Assembly (NCBI GenBank): GCA_017533915.1
Contig: JAFWHX010000013.1
Coordinates: 62,001 to 126,000, forward strand
Length of the DNA stretch: 64,000 nt
Origin: Eubacterium sp.
GTDB lineage: Bacteria > Bacillota > Clostridia > Peptostreptococcales > Anaerovoracaceae
Direction: 5' to 3'
In this document: one piece after another, positions 7,514 to 16,219 of the stretch
Numbering within the stretch: position 1 is the stretch's first letter
Layout of the letters: each line of letters begins with the position of its first letter
The notes under the pieces: model-generated
Seen by the model: the letters and a program-made list of their open reading frames with translations, nothing else
What the model was told of the DNA's origin: nothing
The model's database searches: none
Made by a program: the position numbers and the translations under genes

Positions 7514-8683
7514 CTACTGAATGAGCTTCACCGCCCCCTTAAGCTGTACGTCGCCTGCATCCGGATCATCGCTTTCTTTTATTTTCTTATCCGGCTTCAC
7601 GCCCTTTCCATCGATCGGATCTCCTGCAGGCGTCAGATACTGCGCCACTGTCAGCTTAAGACATGATCCGTCGCTGAATTTATATTCTTTCTGCGACAGG
7701 CCTTTGCCATATGTCTTTACTCCTGCGACGGTGCCGGCTTTATTGCCTTTTACCGCCGCTGCGACGATCTCTGATGCACTTGCTGTCTTCTCATTGACAA
7801 GTACCACGACAGGAACGTCCACACATTCTTCGTCTGAATTGAAAGTCTCACGCTCTCCCTTTTTATTCTCAAGATACCCGATGGTGCATTCCGGCAGGAT
7901 CGCGTCACATATCTTTATCCCCTGATCCACATATCCGCCTCCGTTATCGCGGAGATCTATGACAAGGCCTTTTACCTGCTTATCAGTAAGGTCTTTCAGC
8001 TCAGCGGCAAATTCATCTGATGAATTTCTGCTGAATGTCGTGATCCTGATATAGCCTATGTCTTTGTTTATGACTTTGCTCGATACTGCGCGCATCTTCA
8101 CTTCTGCGATCGTGACGTCGACATCGAATGTGTACCATCCGCGGAGCACTGTAAGCTTCAGAGTATCTCCCGGCTTCCCGGCTATCGCTTTGAGGAAGTC
8201 CCGCTCATTGTCAAATGCTTTGCCGTTGACTTCCTTTATCACATCGCCTTCTTTGATCCCCGCCGCGTCAGCAGGACCGTCGTCTGCTACAGAAAGAACG
8301 ACCGCACGGCCATCTTCAGCATTCGAGGTGATGCCTATACCTGTGAAGCCATTGTTCACCGCATTCTCCCACTCTGTGATCTCTTCAGCTGTCATATACT
8401 CAGAGTATTCGTCACCCAGGCTTCCCGCAAGCGCTGACGCCATCGCATCCATCGACGCGTTCTCATCAGCGTCAAAGAGAAAATCGGCATCGATATCATC
8501 TTTCATCTCATAGAGCTTCCCGAGCCTTGCGATCTTCTCATCCTTTTCCTTGAGCACATCATTCTTAACGATGCTGCGTCCGGAAAGGATCACTGCCGCA
8601 TAAGCAGCAAGCAGTGTGACCGCAGCAACAAACACTCCTGCTATGATCAGAAATCTTACAAGTTTTTTTACATTGATCTTCAT
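7514..8683 (-). CDS. ctpA: Carboxy-terminal processing protease (S41), CtpA/CtpB type
   Basis: Membrane-anchored, extracytoplasmic serine protease. 389 residues from ATG 8683 (GGGG site upstream; the alternative start is TTG). One N-terminal membrane anchor (VRFLIIAGVFVAAVTLLAAYAAVIL), a PDZ domain about 95-185 (GFTGIGITS... GDVIKEVNGK), then the S41 core with GLVIDLRDNGGGYVDQGI and the nucleophile segment VLVNEKTASASEIVAAA (Ser in TASASE), with Lys in TYGKGLSQ. In Firmicutes such proteases lie beside ftsEX-envC genes, as here, suggesting a role in envelope hydrolase control (inference). Confidence 0.92.
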   Translation of the reverse strand: MKINVKKLVRFLIIAGVFVAAVTLLAAYAAVILSGRSIVKNDVLKEKDEKIARLGKLYEMKDDIDADFLFDADENASMDAMASALAGSLGDEYSEYMTAEEITEWENAVNNGFTGIGITSNAEDGRAVVLSVADDGPADAAGIKEGDVIKEVNGKAFDNERDFLKAIAGKPGDTLKLTVLRGWYTFDVDVTIAEVKMRAVSSKVINKDIGYIRITTFSRNSSDEFAAELKDLTDKQVKGLVIDLRDNGGGYVDQGIKICDAILPECTIGYLENKKGERETFNSDEECVDVPVVVLVNEKTASASEIVAAAVKGNKAGTVAGVKTYGKGLSQKEYKFSDGSCLKLTVAQYLTPAGDPIDGKGVKPDKKIKESDDPDAGDVQLKGAVKLIQ

Positions 8684-8742
8684 GATCAAGCCCCTTTCAG
8701 CGCAGCATCTCCAATACCGCCAAGAGCATCATCTTTATCGTA

Positions 8743-10386
8743 TCAGGCGTTTGCGACGTCTTCTACTACGATCTGAACATAAGTATTACCGTTCCATTCA
8801 TGCCTGAACATATTTCCTGTGACGGTTATCTGGCCGCCAGTCTCAGCGGCGCCGAAAACCATTCCGCCTTTTTCATCCACTTCTTTGAACATAAGAAAAG
8901 TACATGATGTCTGCGCCAGAGCGAATCTGAGATACTTGCCATCCGCTCCCATCCTGACAATATTGCATGGGACGCCTGATACTGAAACAAGCGGTCTCTC
9001 ATTCATGCGCCCGCATGGCTCAAGAAGCTCAAGCTGAGAAGCAAAGTTTACAGTGACTTCATCAGGATCAAGCTCTATATCGGCCTTCGGCGTTCCGTCG
9101 AAGAGCTCCGGCGATTCTTCACGCATCCGGCCTGTGATCCTGTTCAGATCCTCTCTGACTTCCGCCAGGCCTTCTTTTTTCATGGTAAACCCGCACGCAG
9201 CAGCATGCCCGCCAAAGTTCACGAACCATTTTTCTTCATTCTTAAGGAGCTTATACAGGTCGATCCCCTCAGGGCTTCTCCCCGTACCCTTAAGCAGTCC
9301 GTCGCCGTTATCAGTCACTATTACAGACGGCCTGTAATACTTCTCTTTAAGCTTGCCAGCTGCGATGCCTGCCACACCTTCGTGAGCATCAGGAAGATCG
9401 ACAAGCAGGAAATCATCATGCTCATATCTTTCCCCTACCTGTTCGCACGCATTCTCAAACACTTCATTCTGCAGGCGCTTCCGCTCAGCATTGCACTGGA
9501 CGAGCTCATCAGCATACTGCTCCATCTTTTCCCTGTCCTTAGCAAGAAAGAGCTTGAGCGCAAGCACAGCTGATTTCATACGTCCTGCCGCGTTTATATG
9601 AGGGACGAGTACGAACGAGATGTTCTCACACTTCACTTCGCCCGGTCTAAGGCCTGTCTTTTCGATAAGCACCTTGAGCGGCTCTCTTTCAGAAGTATTT
9701 ATCGCTCTAAGCCCGTATTTCACAAGCATCCTGTTTTCGCCTATAAGAGGCACTATATCGCCTATCGTCCCCAGTGCAACCAGATCGAGCATCCTGGTGA
9801 GCGTTTTCTTCGGAAGTCCGGCAGCGTCAGTTATCGCCTGAGCCAGCTTGAACGCGACACCGCATCCTGCAAGATACGGGAACGGATAAGCTGAGTCCTT
9901 TCTTGCCGGATTGATCAGAATCGTATCTGCCTGCCTGTCCTCTATACGGTGATGATCCGTCACCATGATCTCCAGGCCTATACTCTTCGCATATTCCACC
10001 TCACGTACCGATACGCTCCCACAGTCGACAGTTACTATAAGATCAGCGCCGGCTTTTCTGATAGTGTCGATAGCAGCTTTGTTCAGGCCGTACCCTTCGT
10101 CAAAGCGCGACGGAATATACTGGATGATATTATCGGTAAGCTGCGATAATACCTCTGTCATGATCACGGTCGAAGTCACTCCGTCCGCGTCATAATCTCC
10201 GTAGATGCAGATCTTATCACCTCTGTCACAGCAAGACAATATAAGATCCACCCCATCTTCCATATCCGGAAGAAGGAATGGATCGTATGTCTCTTTCGGC
10301 TTGTCAGAGAGGAACTCCTCGATCTCTTCAGATGTCGTGAGTCCTCTCCTGTGAAGCAGCTCTATGATCTTCCTGTCAATTTCCAT
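8743..10386 (-). CDS. recJ: Single-stranded-DNA-specific exonuclease RecJ
   Basis: 5'-3' ssDNA exonuclease of the DHH family, for recombination and mismatch repair. 547 residues, typical. Seen: ICIYGDYDADGVTSTVIM (DHH motif I), TVDCGS, VTDHH (motif III, the DHH triad), INPARKDSAYPFPYLAGCGVAFKL, and DHHA1 signatures with FGGHAAACGFTM near 400 (GGHxxAxG). A C-terminal OB-like part follows. ATG at 10386 with AGGAT upstream. It sits between the envC-like gene (18 bases away) and ctpA in one direction, so it is probably cotranscribed with the ftsEX cluster. Confidence 0.95.
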   Translation of the reverse strand: MEIDRKIIELLHRRGLTTSEEIEEFLSDKPKETYDPFLLPDMEDGVDLILSCCDRGDKICIYGDYDADGVTSTVIMTEVLSQLTDNIIQYIPSRFDEGYGLNKAAIDTIRKAGADLIVTVDCGSVSVREVEYAKSIGLEIMVTDHHRIEDRQADTILINPARKDSAYPFPYLAGCGVAFKLAQAITDAAGLPKKTLTRMLDLVALGTIGDIVPLIGENRMLVKYGLRAINTSEREPLKVLIEKTGLRPGEVKCENISFVLVPHINAAGRMKSAVLALKLFLAKDREKMEQYADELVQCNAERKRLQNEVFENACEQVGERYEHDDFLLVDLPDAHEGVAGIAAGKLKEKYYRPSVIVTDNGDGLLKGTGRSPEGIDLYKLLKNEEKWFVNFGGHAAACGFTMKKEGLAEVREDLNRITGRMREESPELFDGTPKADIELDPDEVTVNFASQLELLEPCGRMNERPLVSVSGVPCNIVRMGADGKYLRFALAQTSCTFLMFKEVDEKGGMVFGAAETGGQITVTGNMFRHEWNGNTYVQIVVEDVANA

Positions 10387-10404
10387 TTATCAAAATCCTA
10401 TTTA

Positions 10405-11529
10405 TCAGGAGTTAGGTCCATGTATGTAGCAGAAGTCGCGCGGATTCCTGAGCGCTCCGTTCTGCCTTACTTCAAAGTGGCAGTGGGAGCCTGTGCTCCA
10501 TCCTGTCGATCCCATCTTCGCAATGACATCGCCCTGCTTCACTTTCTGACCTACTGAGCAGGTGACACTGCTGTTGTGGCCGTAGAGCGACGTGATGCCA
10601 TCTCCATGTGCGATGACTACGGCATTTCCATATCCGCCGTACCAGCCAGCCCTGATGACGACTCCGTCTGCAGCGGCATGTATATCAGTCCCAGTAGGCG
10701 CAGACATGTCGATCCCCGGATGTCTCTCGTATGAACGAGGCGCCAGATACTCACCATATCTGTTAACGTAATACTGTCTCCATACAGGGCAGACCCATTT
10801 GCCGCCTTTGTAGTTCTCCGGCAGGTCTACCATTCCCATCTCGGCGGCTATACGCTTTTCCTCGATGATCTTCTGGATCTCAGCCTGGATCTTCTCTTCC
10901 TCTTTTTTCAGCTTCTCATATTTTTTCTTCAGCTCTTCATTCGTCGCCTGGAGCTGGGCTTCCCTCGCAGCCAGATCTTCCTTAGTCGCATCCAGCTCTT
11001 CTTTCTCCTGCTTGAGTGTAGCTTCCTGAGCCTCGATCTGCATTCTTTCTTCTACAAGAGTATCAAGCGTCTTCTGGTCAGCCTTATAGATCTTCTGGAC
11101 CATATCGACATTAGTGATGAGCTCTGTCACATCATTTGAATTCAGAATGATGTCCAGATAGCCTACCACTCCGTTCTTATACATTGCGCGGAGCCGTAGA
11201 TCCAGTCCATCCTTGCGCTCTTTTATCTTCTTTTTCTTCTTCGCAAGGTCTTTCTTTGTCTTATCGATCGCCTTGTTCTTTTTCTTTATCTTTTCTTTTA
11301 CTTCAGCGATCGCAGCTTCCTGAGCCTCTATATCTCTGGATATCTGGTTTAGCTCTTCATATACGTCGTCCTTCTGCTCCTGGACCTTCTTGAGCTCTTT
11401 CTCTTTCTTCTCCTGCTTGTCCTCCTTCTCCTTGGCAGCAAAACTGCAGGAGAGACCCATCGAAGAAAATGCGAGCATCACGGCAAGAGCCACGATCAAT
11501 ATTCTTTTTATTCGACTATTACAACTCAT
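10405..11529 (-). CDS. Murein hydrolase activator, EnvC-like, coiled coil plus M23 domain
   Basis: 374 residues. Signal peptide at 1-31 (RIKRILIVALAVMLAFSSMGLSCSFA), a long Lys/Glu coiled coil to about 250, and a C-terminal LytM/M23 domain with HPGIDMSAPTGTDIHAAADG, HGDGITSLYGH and GSTGWSTGSHCHFEV. The M23 zinc ligands (HPGID, the second His of HCHFE) look intact, so it may be active rather than a pure activator. In the FtsEX system the ABC pair drives such a coiled-coil hydrolase. Start at 11529 (GGAG six bases upstream) is preferred to 11556, which would precede this site. It begins 16 bases after ftsX stops. Confidence 0.92.
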   Translation of the reverse strand: MSCNSRIKRILIVALAVMLAFSSMGLSCSFAAKEKEDKQEKKEKELKKVQEQKDDVYEELNQISRDIEAQEAAIAEVKEKIKKKNKAIDKTKKDLAKKKKKIKERKDGLDLRLRAMYKNGVVGYLDIILNSNDVTELITNVDMVQKIYKADQKTLDTLVEERMQIEAQEATLKQEKEELDATKEDLAAREAQLQATNEELKKKYEKLKKEEEKIQAEIQKIIEEKRIAAEMGMVDLPENYKGGKWVCPVWRQYYVNRYGEYLAPRSYERHPGIDMSAPTGTDIHAAADGVVIRAGWYGGYGNAVVIAHGDGITSLYGHNSSVTCSVGQKVKQGDVIAKMGSTGWSTGSHCHFEVRQNGALRNPRDFCYIHGPNS

Positions 11530-11545
11530 ATTATTCTCCAATATT

Positions 11546-12436
11546 TTATGCCTCAAGGAACTTACGCATCGATATGATACTTCCTGTAGATCCGATGCCT
11601 ACGCCAAGCGCAAGAAATATGATCAGCAGATTCTGCATCAGATACTCAGCCGGCACAAGCGGCGACGACAGTATCGTCATCACTTTCATGCCGATCACTT
11701 CCACCGCGTTGCTGTACACGATGTATATTATTCCGCCGGCGGCAAGTGCTGAAAGCATGCCGATGATGATCCCTTCTACAAGGAACGGCCCGCGGATGAA
11801 CCAGTTGGTCGCGCCTATATACTTCATGATCGAGATCTCACGCGCTCTAGCGAATACTGTGAGCTTGATCATATTTGACACTACGATTATCGATATGAGC
11901 ACAAGGAACATCATGATAGCAAGGCTTCCGTACTGCAGGAAATTAGTCACTTTCGTGAGCTTGTCTACAGTCTCTTTGTAATATCTGGTGCTCTCTACGC
12001 CCTGTATCGTGCTTACCTGGCTGTTCACAGCGTCAGCCGCGTCGAGCGAAGTTACTGTTACCAGGATCGAGTTCGGGAGAGGGTTCCCTCCTAACGAGTC
12101 GAGCAGATAGCCGCTGCTGCCCCATCTGTCTTTCATGATCTGCAGCGCCTCTGCCTTGCTCCTGTATTCCACCTCGGAAACACCGGTTATTCCGGTGACT
12201 TCATTCATGATCGCCTTGGCGTCATCTTCACTGACGTCGTCCTCCAGGAAAACCTCTACTGTATCGTAGTCGCGCTTGATCATCTCGGTAAACAGATTCA
12301 GGTTCACCGCAAGCGTGAAGAAAAGGCCGAGTATAAGCATCATCGCAGTGATAGCGAAAAGTGACGCAAGAGTTGTCGTCCTGTATCTTACTATCTGTAT
12401 CAGAGCCTGCTTGATATTATAGAAGATCCTACTCAT
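11546..12436 (-). CDS. ftsX: Cell division protein FtsX (permease-like)
   Basis: 296 residues. Partner of FtsE; transmits ATP-dependent movement to the extracellular hydrolase. Four membrane spans: one near 20-45 (TTTLASLFAITAMMLILGLFFTLAV), an extracellular domain about 50-160, then three C-terminal spans (LAIMMFLVLISIIVVSNMI and later). Start at 12436 overlaps the ftsE stop by 8 bases (ATGAGTAG) and has GGAGG inside the end of ftsE; the longer reading from 12520 would lie wholly inside ftsE. Confidence 0.95.
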   Translation of the reverse strand: MSRIFYNIKQALIQIVRYRTTTLASLFAITAMMLILGLFFTLAVNLNLFTEMIKRDYDTVEVFLEDDVSEDDAKAIMNEVTGITGVSEVEYRSKAEALQIMKDRWGSSGYLLDSLGGNPLPNSILVTVTSLDAADAVNSQVSTIQGVESTRYYKETVDKLTKVTNFLQYGSLAIMMFLVLISIIVVSNMIKLTVFARAREISIMKYIGATNWFIRGPFLVEGIIIGMLSALAAGGIIYIVYSNAVEVIGMKVMTILSSPLVPAEYLMQNLLIIFLALGVGIGSTGSIISMRKFLEA

Positions 12437-13148
12437 CGTCAAGCACCTCCTCTGAGAAATCTGCAGCTTCGTCCAGATTATACTGGCCGAATTCGTCACG
12501 CACGATATGTCCTTCCTCAATAGCGACTACACGCTTTCCCATCCTGTCCACGATGTCCTTTGCGTGTGTGACCATGAGGATCGTCGTCCCTGTGTTATTG
12601 ATCTGCTCAAGCAGTTCCATGATCCCGTATGCTGTATCTGGATCGAGGTTTCCTGTCGGCTCATCAGCGATCAGCACCGTCGGGTTGTTGATTATGGCTC
12701 TTGCAATAGCGACTCTCTGCTGCTCACCAGCTGAAAGCTCCTGCGGATACCTGTCCCCTTTATCACCTATGCCGACGAGCTCGAGTACCTGCGGCACTCT
12801 TTTCTTTATCGTCTTCCTCCTCATATGAAGGATCTCCATAGCAAAAGCGACGTTCTCGAATACCGTCTTCTTTGGAAGCAGGCGGAAATCCTGGAACACC
12901 ATTCCGATCCTTCTCCTGAGCTGCGGTACCATCCTGTTGGAAAGAGATGTCACTTCGTAATCGCCTACCGTTATAGTACCTGAGTCAGCATCGATCTCTT
13001 TAAGAATAAGTTTTATAAAAGTCGATTTACCGGCGCCGGAAGGTCCGACCAGAAACACGAAGTCGCCCTTGTCGATATCGATGCTCGCGTCCTCCAGCCC
13101 GACGTTCACGCCGTCGTATATCTTAGTCACATGGTCAAAAGTTATCAT
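12429..13148 (-). CDS. ftsE: Cell division ATP-binding protein FtsE
   Basis: ABC ATPase of the FtsEX division complex. 239 residues: Walker A GPSGAGKST near 36-44, Q-loop VFQDFRLLPKKTVFENV (characteristic FtsE), signature LSAGEQQRVAIARA, Walker B VLIADEPTGNLDP, H-loop VTHAKD. The short acidic C-terminal tail (EEVLDDE) is normal for Firmicutes. Overlap with ftsX shows translational coupling. Upstream 278 bases have a TATAAT on the minus strand near 13258-13263, a plausible -10, but no clear -35. Confidence 0.96.
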   Translation of the reverse strand: MITFDHVTKIYDGVNVGLEDASIDIDKGDFVFLVGPSGAGKSTFIKLILKEIDADSGTITVGDYEVTSLSNRMVPQLRRRIGMVFQDFRLLPKKTVFENVAFAMEILHMRRKTIKKRVPQVLELVGIGDKGDRYPQELSAGEQQRVAIARAIINNPTVLIADEPTGNLDPDTAYGIMELLEQINNTGTTILMVTHAKDIVDRMGKRVVAIEEGHIVRDEFGQYNLDEAADFSEEVLDDE

Positions 13149-13374
13149 AAAAACCCCACTTAAGGTGTTGCAAATGCAATATCAAACAGTCTTTGAACAC
13201 TTTACGCGTATCAAAAACAAACGAGCCAGGTCTTTCCCTGCTCCATCATATGGTACACATTATAACATAGCATCAGCCATAATAAAAGTCTTAAGAGTCC
13301 TTAAGATACTGTTTTTCAGTGAAGTTTATGTGAATTTTTGCGATAATGCCTCTTATTCTTCCCTCTTTAAACAT

Positions 13375-13401
13375 AAAAAGACCCGGCGCCGCAGCGCCGG
13401 G
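13375..13401 (-). terminator. Rho-independent terminator after the transketolase genes
   Basis: CCCGGCGC (13382-13389) and GCGCCGGG (13394-13401) form an 8-pair GC stem with a 4-base loop. On the minus strand it is followed by TCTTTTTATG. It lies 26 bases past the stop of the transketolase C-terminal gene and separates it from ftsE. Confidence 0.9.
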
Positions 13402-13426
13402 CAGGTTTACCCGATAATGTTTTGAT

Positions 13427-14362
13427 CTATGCGTTGACCAGATATCTTACCTTTTCTTCTATCGCAGCAGCAGTCATGCCGTATTTCTCAAGAAGCTCTG
13501 CCGGCTCTCCTGACTCGCCGAATGTATCCTGCTGACCCACCATCGCCATAGGCACAGGACATTCCTGGCATACTACTTCGGCTACCGCGCTTCCAAGTCC
13601 GCCGATCACGCTGTGCTCTTCAGCTGTTACGATACAGCCTGTGTCTTCTGCGGCTTTCCTGATCATGTCGACGTCGATCGGCTTGATGGTATGCATGTCG
13701 ACGACTCTGGCATCGATCCCTTCTGCTGCCAGATGCTCCGCAGCTTTCATTGCTTCAGGAGTCATGATCCCTGTGGATATTATCGTAACATCGCTTCCAT
13801 CTCTCAGCATATTCCCCTTTCCAAGCTTTACAGCAGATGTATCCTCATAGAACACAGGAACTGCCGATCTTCCAAGTCTTACATATGCAGGCCCGACCAT
13901 ATCGACCACCTGCCTGAGAAGAGCCTTGGCGCTTACAGCATCACAAGGATTAACTACTGTCATACCGGGGATCGTTCTCATGATAGCGAGATCTTCAAAC
14001 GTCTGATGACTGGCGCCATCCGCTCCTACAGTGATGCCCGCATGAGTCGCGCACACCTTAACGTTAGCCTGAGTGTATCCTATGGAGTTTCTGATTATCT
14101 CAAAAGCTCTCCCTGAAGCGAACATCGCGAAACTGGAAGCGCAGACGGTCTTGCCGGACAAAGCGATGCCCGCCGCTACTGCCATCATGTTCTGCTCTGC
14201 GATACCCATGTCAAAAAATCTCTCCGGAGCGACTTTCTTGAACATCGCGGTCTTGGTAGAACCTGCGAGGTCAGCATCCAGCACGACGAGATCCGGATTT
14301 ATCTTCGCCTCTTCCTGGAGGAATTCTCCATATGCGGCCCTGGTCGCTATTTTCTCTGCCAT
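13427..14362 (-). CDS. Transketolase, C-terminal (pyrimidine-binding and C) subunit
   Basis: Second half of a split transketolase, which moves two-carbon units between sugar phosphates. 311 residues with the Pyr domain (DADLAGSTKTAMF, FFDMGIAEQNMMAVAAGIALSGKTV with the catalytic Glu of AEQN) and the transketolase C domain (VTAEEHSVIGGLGSAVAE). Start at ATG 14362 shares its A with the TAA stop of the N-terminal subunit and has GGAGG 8 bases upstream; a GTG at 14368 is less likely. Split transketolases are usual in Clostridia. Confidence 0.95.
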   Translation of the reverse strand: MAEKIATRAAYGEFLQEEAKINPDLVVLDADLAGSTKTAMFKKVAPERFFDMGIAEQNMMAVAAGIALSGKTVCASSFAMFASGRAFEIIRNSIGYTQANVKVCATHAGITVGADGASHQTFEDLAIMRTIPGMTVVNPCDAVSAKALLRQVVDMVGPAYVRLGRSAVPVFYEDTSAVKLGKGNMLRDGSDVTIISTGIMTPEAMKAAEHLAAEGIDARVVDMHTIKPIDVDMIRKAAEDTGCIVTAEEHSVIGGLGSAVAEVVCQECPVPMAMVGQQDTFGESGEPAELLEKYGMTAAAIEEKVRYLVNA

Positions 14363-15189
14363 TACCACTCACCTCCAAGATCCTTTACTGCCTGTTTTGC
14401 TTCTTCCTCATTCGGAGCTTTTCCGTGCCATCCAGCCTGGTCTTCCATGAATGACACGCCCTTTCCCTTGATCGTCTTAGCTACTATCACTGTAGGCCTT
14501 GCTGTTTCCTTCCTCGCCTCGTCAAGTGCATCAAAGATCTGACCGAAGTCGTGCCCGTCGATCGAGAGTGCATGCCAGCCGAATGATTCGAATTTCTCTT
14601 TGATCGGAGCGACAGTCATGACGTCTTCATTTCTGCCGTCTATCTGAAGCCCGTTCCAGTCAACGATGGCTGTGAGATCCGAAAGCTTGTAATGAGCTGC
14701 TGCCATCGCTGCCTCCCATACCAGGCCTTCCTGGATCTCTCCGTCTCCGAGCAGAGTATAAACTCTTGCGCCGTTATCATCCAGCCTGTCTGCGATAGCC
14801 ATACCGACTGAAGCAGAAAATCCCTGTCCGAGAGACCCTGTGGACATCTCGATCCCCTTGACTCTCTGCATATTGCCATGCCCCTGGAAAGGACTTCCGA
14901 GCTTTCTCAGAGTCATGATATCAGATACAGGGAAGTATCCCCGCTCTGCAAGTACTGCATACTGTGCAGGAACCGCGTGACCTTTGGAGAGCACGAACCT
15001 GTCGCGGCCTTTCATGTCAGGATGCTCAGGATCAATGTTCATCTCGCCGAAATAAAGTGCTGTAACGATGTCAGCGCAGGACAGTGATCCACCTGGATGA
15101 CCTGACCCCGCGTTATACGTCGCCTTTATAATGTCGATCCGTACACGGCGGGCGATCTCTTCGTAATACGATAGCTCTTTCCTTTCCAT
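14362..15189 (-). CDS. Transketolase, N-terminal (TPP-binding) subunit
   Basis: First half of the split transketolase. 275 residues; thiamine diphosphate site GDGEIQEGLVWEAAMAAAHYKLSDLTAIVDWNGLQIDG (GDG...N), substrate loops GHPGGSLSCADIVTALYFG and SKGHAVPAQYAVL, and TIKGKGVSFMED. Length fits the split type. TAATG overlap with the C-terminal gene. Upstream, 62 bases separate it from nnrD; a weak hairpin AACCGG/CCGGTT lies between. Confidence 0.95.
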   Translation of the reverse strand: MERKELSYYEEIARRVRIDIIKATYNAGSGHPGGSLSCADIVTALYFGEMNIDPEHPDMKGRDRFVLSKGHAVPAQYAVLAERGYFPVSDIMTLRKLGSPFQGHGNMQRVKGIEMSTGSLGQGFSASVGMAIADRLDDNGARVYTLLGDGEIQEGLVWEAAMAAAHYKLSDLTAIVDWNGLQIDGRNEDVMTVAPIKEKFESFGWHALSIDGHDFGQIFDALDEARKETARPTVIVAKTIKGKGVSFMEDQAGWHGKAPNEEEAKQAVKDLGGEW

Positions 15190-15251
15190 TCTTTTTTCCT
15201 TTCATCGCCGATATATGTTATATATCTCAAACCGGATATCCCGGTTCATGA

Positions 15252-16154
15252 TCAAAGCCCTTTATTCAGGAATTCCTTAATCGAATATGGGATGCACTGT
15301 ACTATATCTCTTGATATCAGGCCATATTCACCTTTCTCTTCAGTGGCTATATCACCTGCTCTTCCATGGAGATATACTCCGCATGCAGCAGCCTCAAACA
15401 GGTCCAGCTTCTGGCCGGCAAGAGACGCGATCACTCCTGTGAGAACATCGCCCGATCCTGCAGTCGCCATTCCCGGACCACCTGTCGTATTCTGCATTAT
15501 CTCCATCTCAGCTCCGTTTCTTCTCGCCACGAGTGTTCCCGGGCCTTTCAGTACTGTGATGGTGTCGTATCCTACAGAAAGTGCTGCAGCCACATCTTCC
15601 CGGTCGCCGGTACCAAGCCTTGCGCCTGAGAGAAGTCTTACAGCTTCTCCCTGATGCGGAGTTATGACCTTAGATCCTGAATAAGCAAAGAACTTCTGCC
15701 TGAGCTCATCATCCTCTGCGATCATATTGAGTCCGTCGGCATCCAGCACGAGCGGACCTCTGTAATTATCCAGGATGAATGCAAGCATCGCTTTTGCTTC
15801 GTCGCCGGTACCCATGCCGGGACCGAAGGCAATAACGTCATAGCTGGAAAATCCTGCGCCCGGCATCGGCACCGGATCTTTCAGCTTTGCTTTCGCCTGT
15901 TCTTCAGTCACGCAGATCGCTTCCGGGACTCTTATCTGCATTACAGGGAAATTTTTCTCCAGTGTGCATACATATACCAGTCCCGAGCCTGTACGAAGAG
16001 CAGCCTCTGCAGTAAGCGAGCATGCTCCCGCCATGCCTGCCCACCCGGCAACGACCAGAACATGTCCATAATTGCCTTTATGCGTGCTCGGCAGGCGTCT
16101 CTTTATGCGTTTCCTTACATATGTCTGATCTATCTTGATTAATGAACTATCCAT
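15252..16154 (-). CDS. nnrD: ADP-dependent NAD(P)H-hydrate dehydratase
   Basis: Repairs hydrated NAD(P)H. 300 residues, the stand-alone ribokinase-like dehydratase domain; the epimerase domain (NnrE) often fused at the N-terminus is missing and not found nearby. Motifs: KGNYGHVLVVAGWAGMAGA, DADGLNMI, ITPHQGEAVRLL, VLKGPGTLV, TTGGPGMATAGSGDVLTGVIASLAGQ (GSGDVLxG signature), GVYLHGRAGDIA. ATG at 16154 with GGGGTG 11 bases upstream. It follows mgtE after 65 bases. Confidence 0.93.
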   Translation of the reverse strand: MDSSLIKIDQTYVRKRIKRRLPSTHKGNYGHVLVVAGWAGMAGACSLTAEAALRTGSGLVYVCTLEKNFPVMQIRVPEAICVTEEQAKAKLKDPVPMPGAGFSSYDVIAFGPGMGTGDEAKAMLAFILDNYRGPLVLDADGLNMIAEDDELRQKFFAYSGSKVITPHQGEAVRLLSGARLGTGDREDVAAALSVGYDTITVLKGPGTLVARRNGAEMEIMQNTTGGPGMATAGSGDVLTGVIASLAGQKLDLFEAAACGVYLHGRAGDIATEEKGEYGLISRDIVQCIPYSIKEFLNKGL

Positions 16155-16219
16155 ATTAATTGTATCACCCCGGCGCAGCCGGTCATTCCGTAAGAATTCT
16201 GATCGTCGCGTTCATGCAG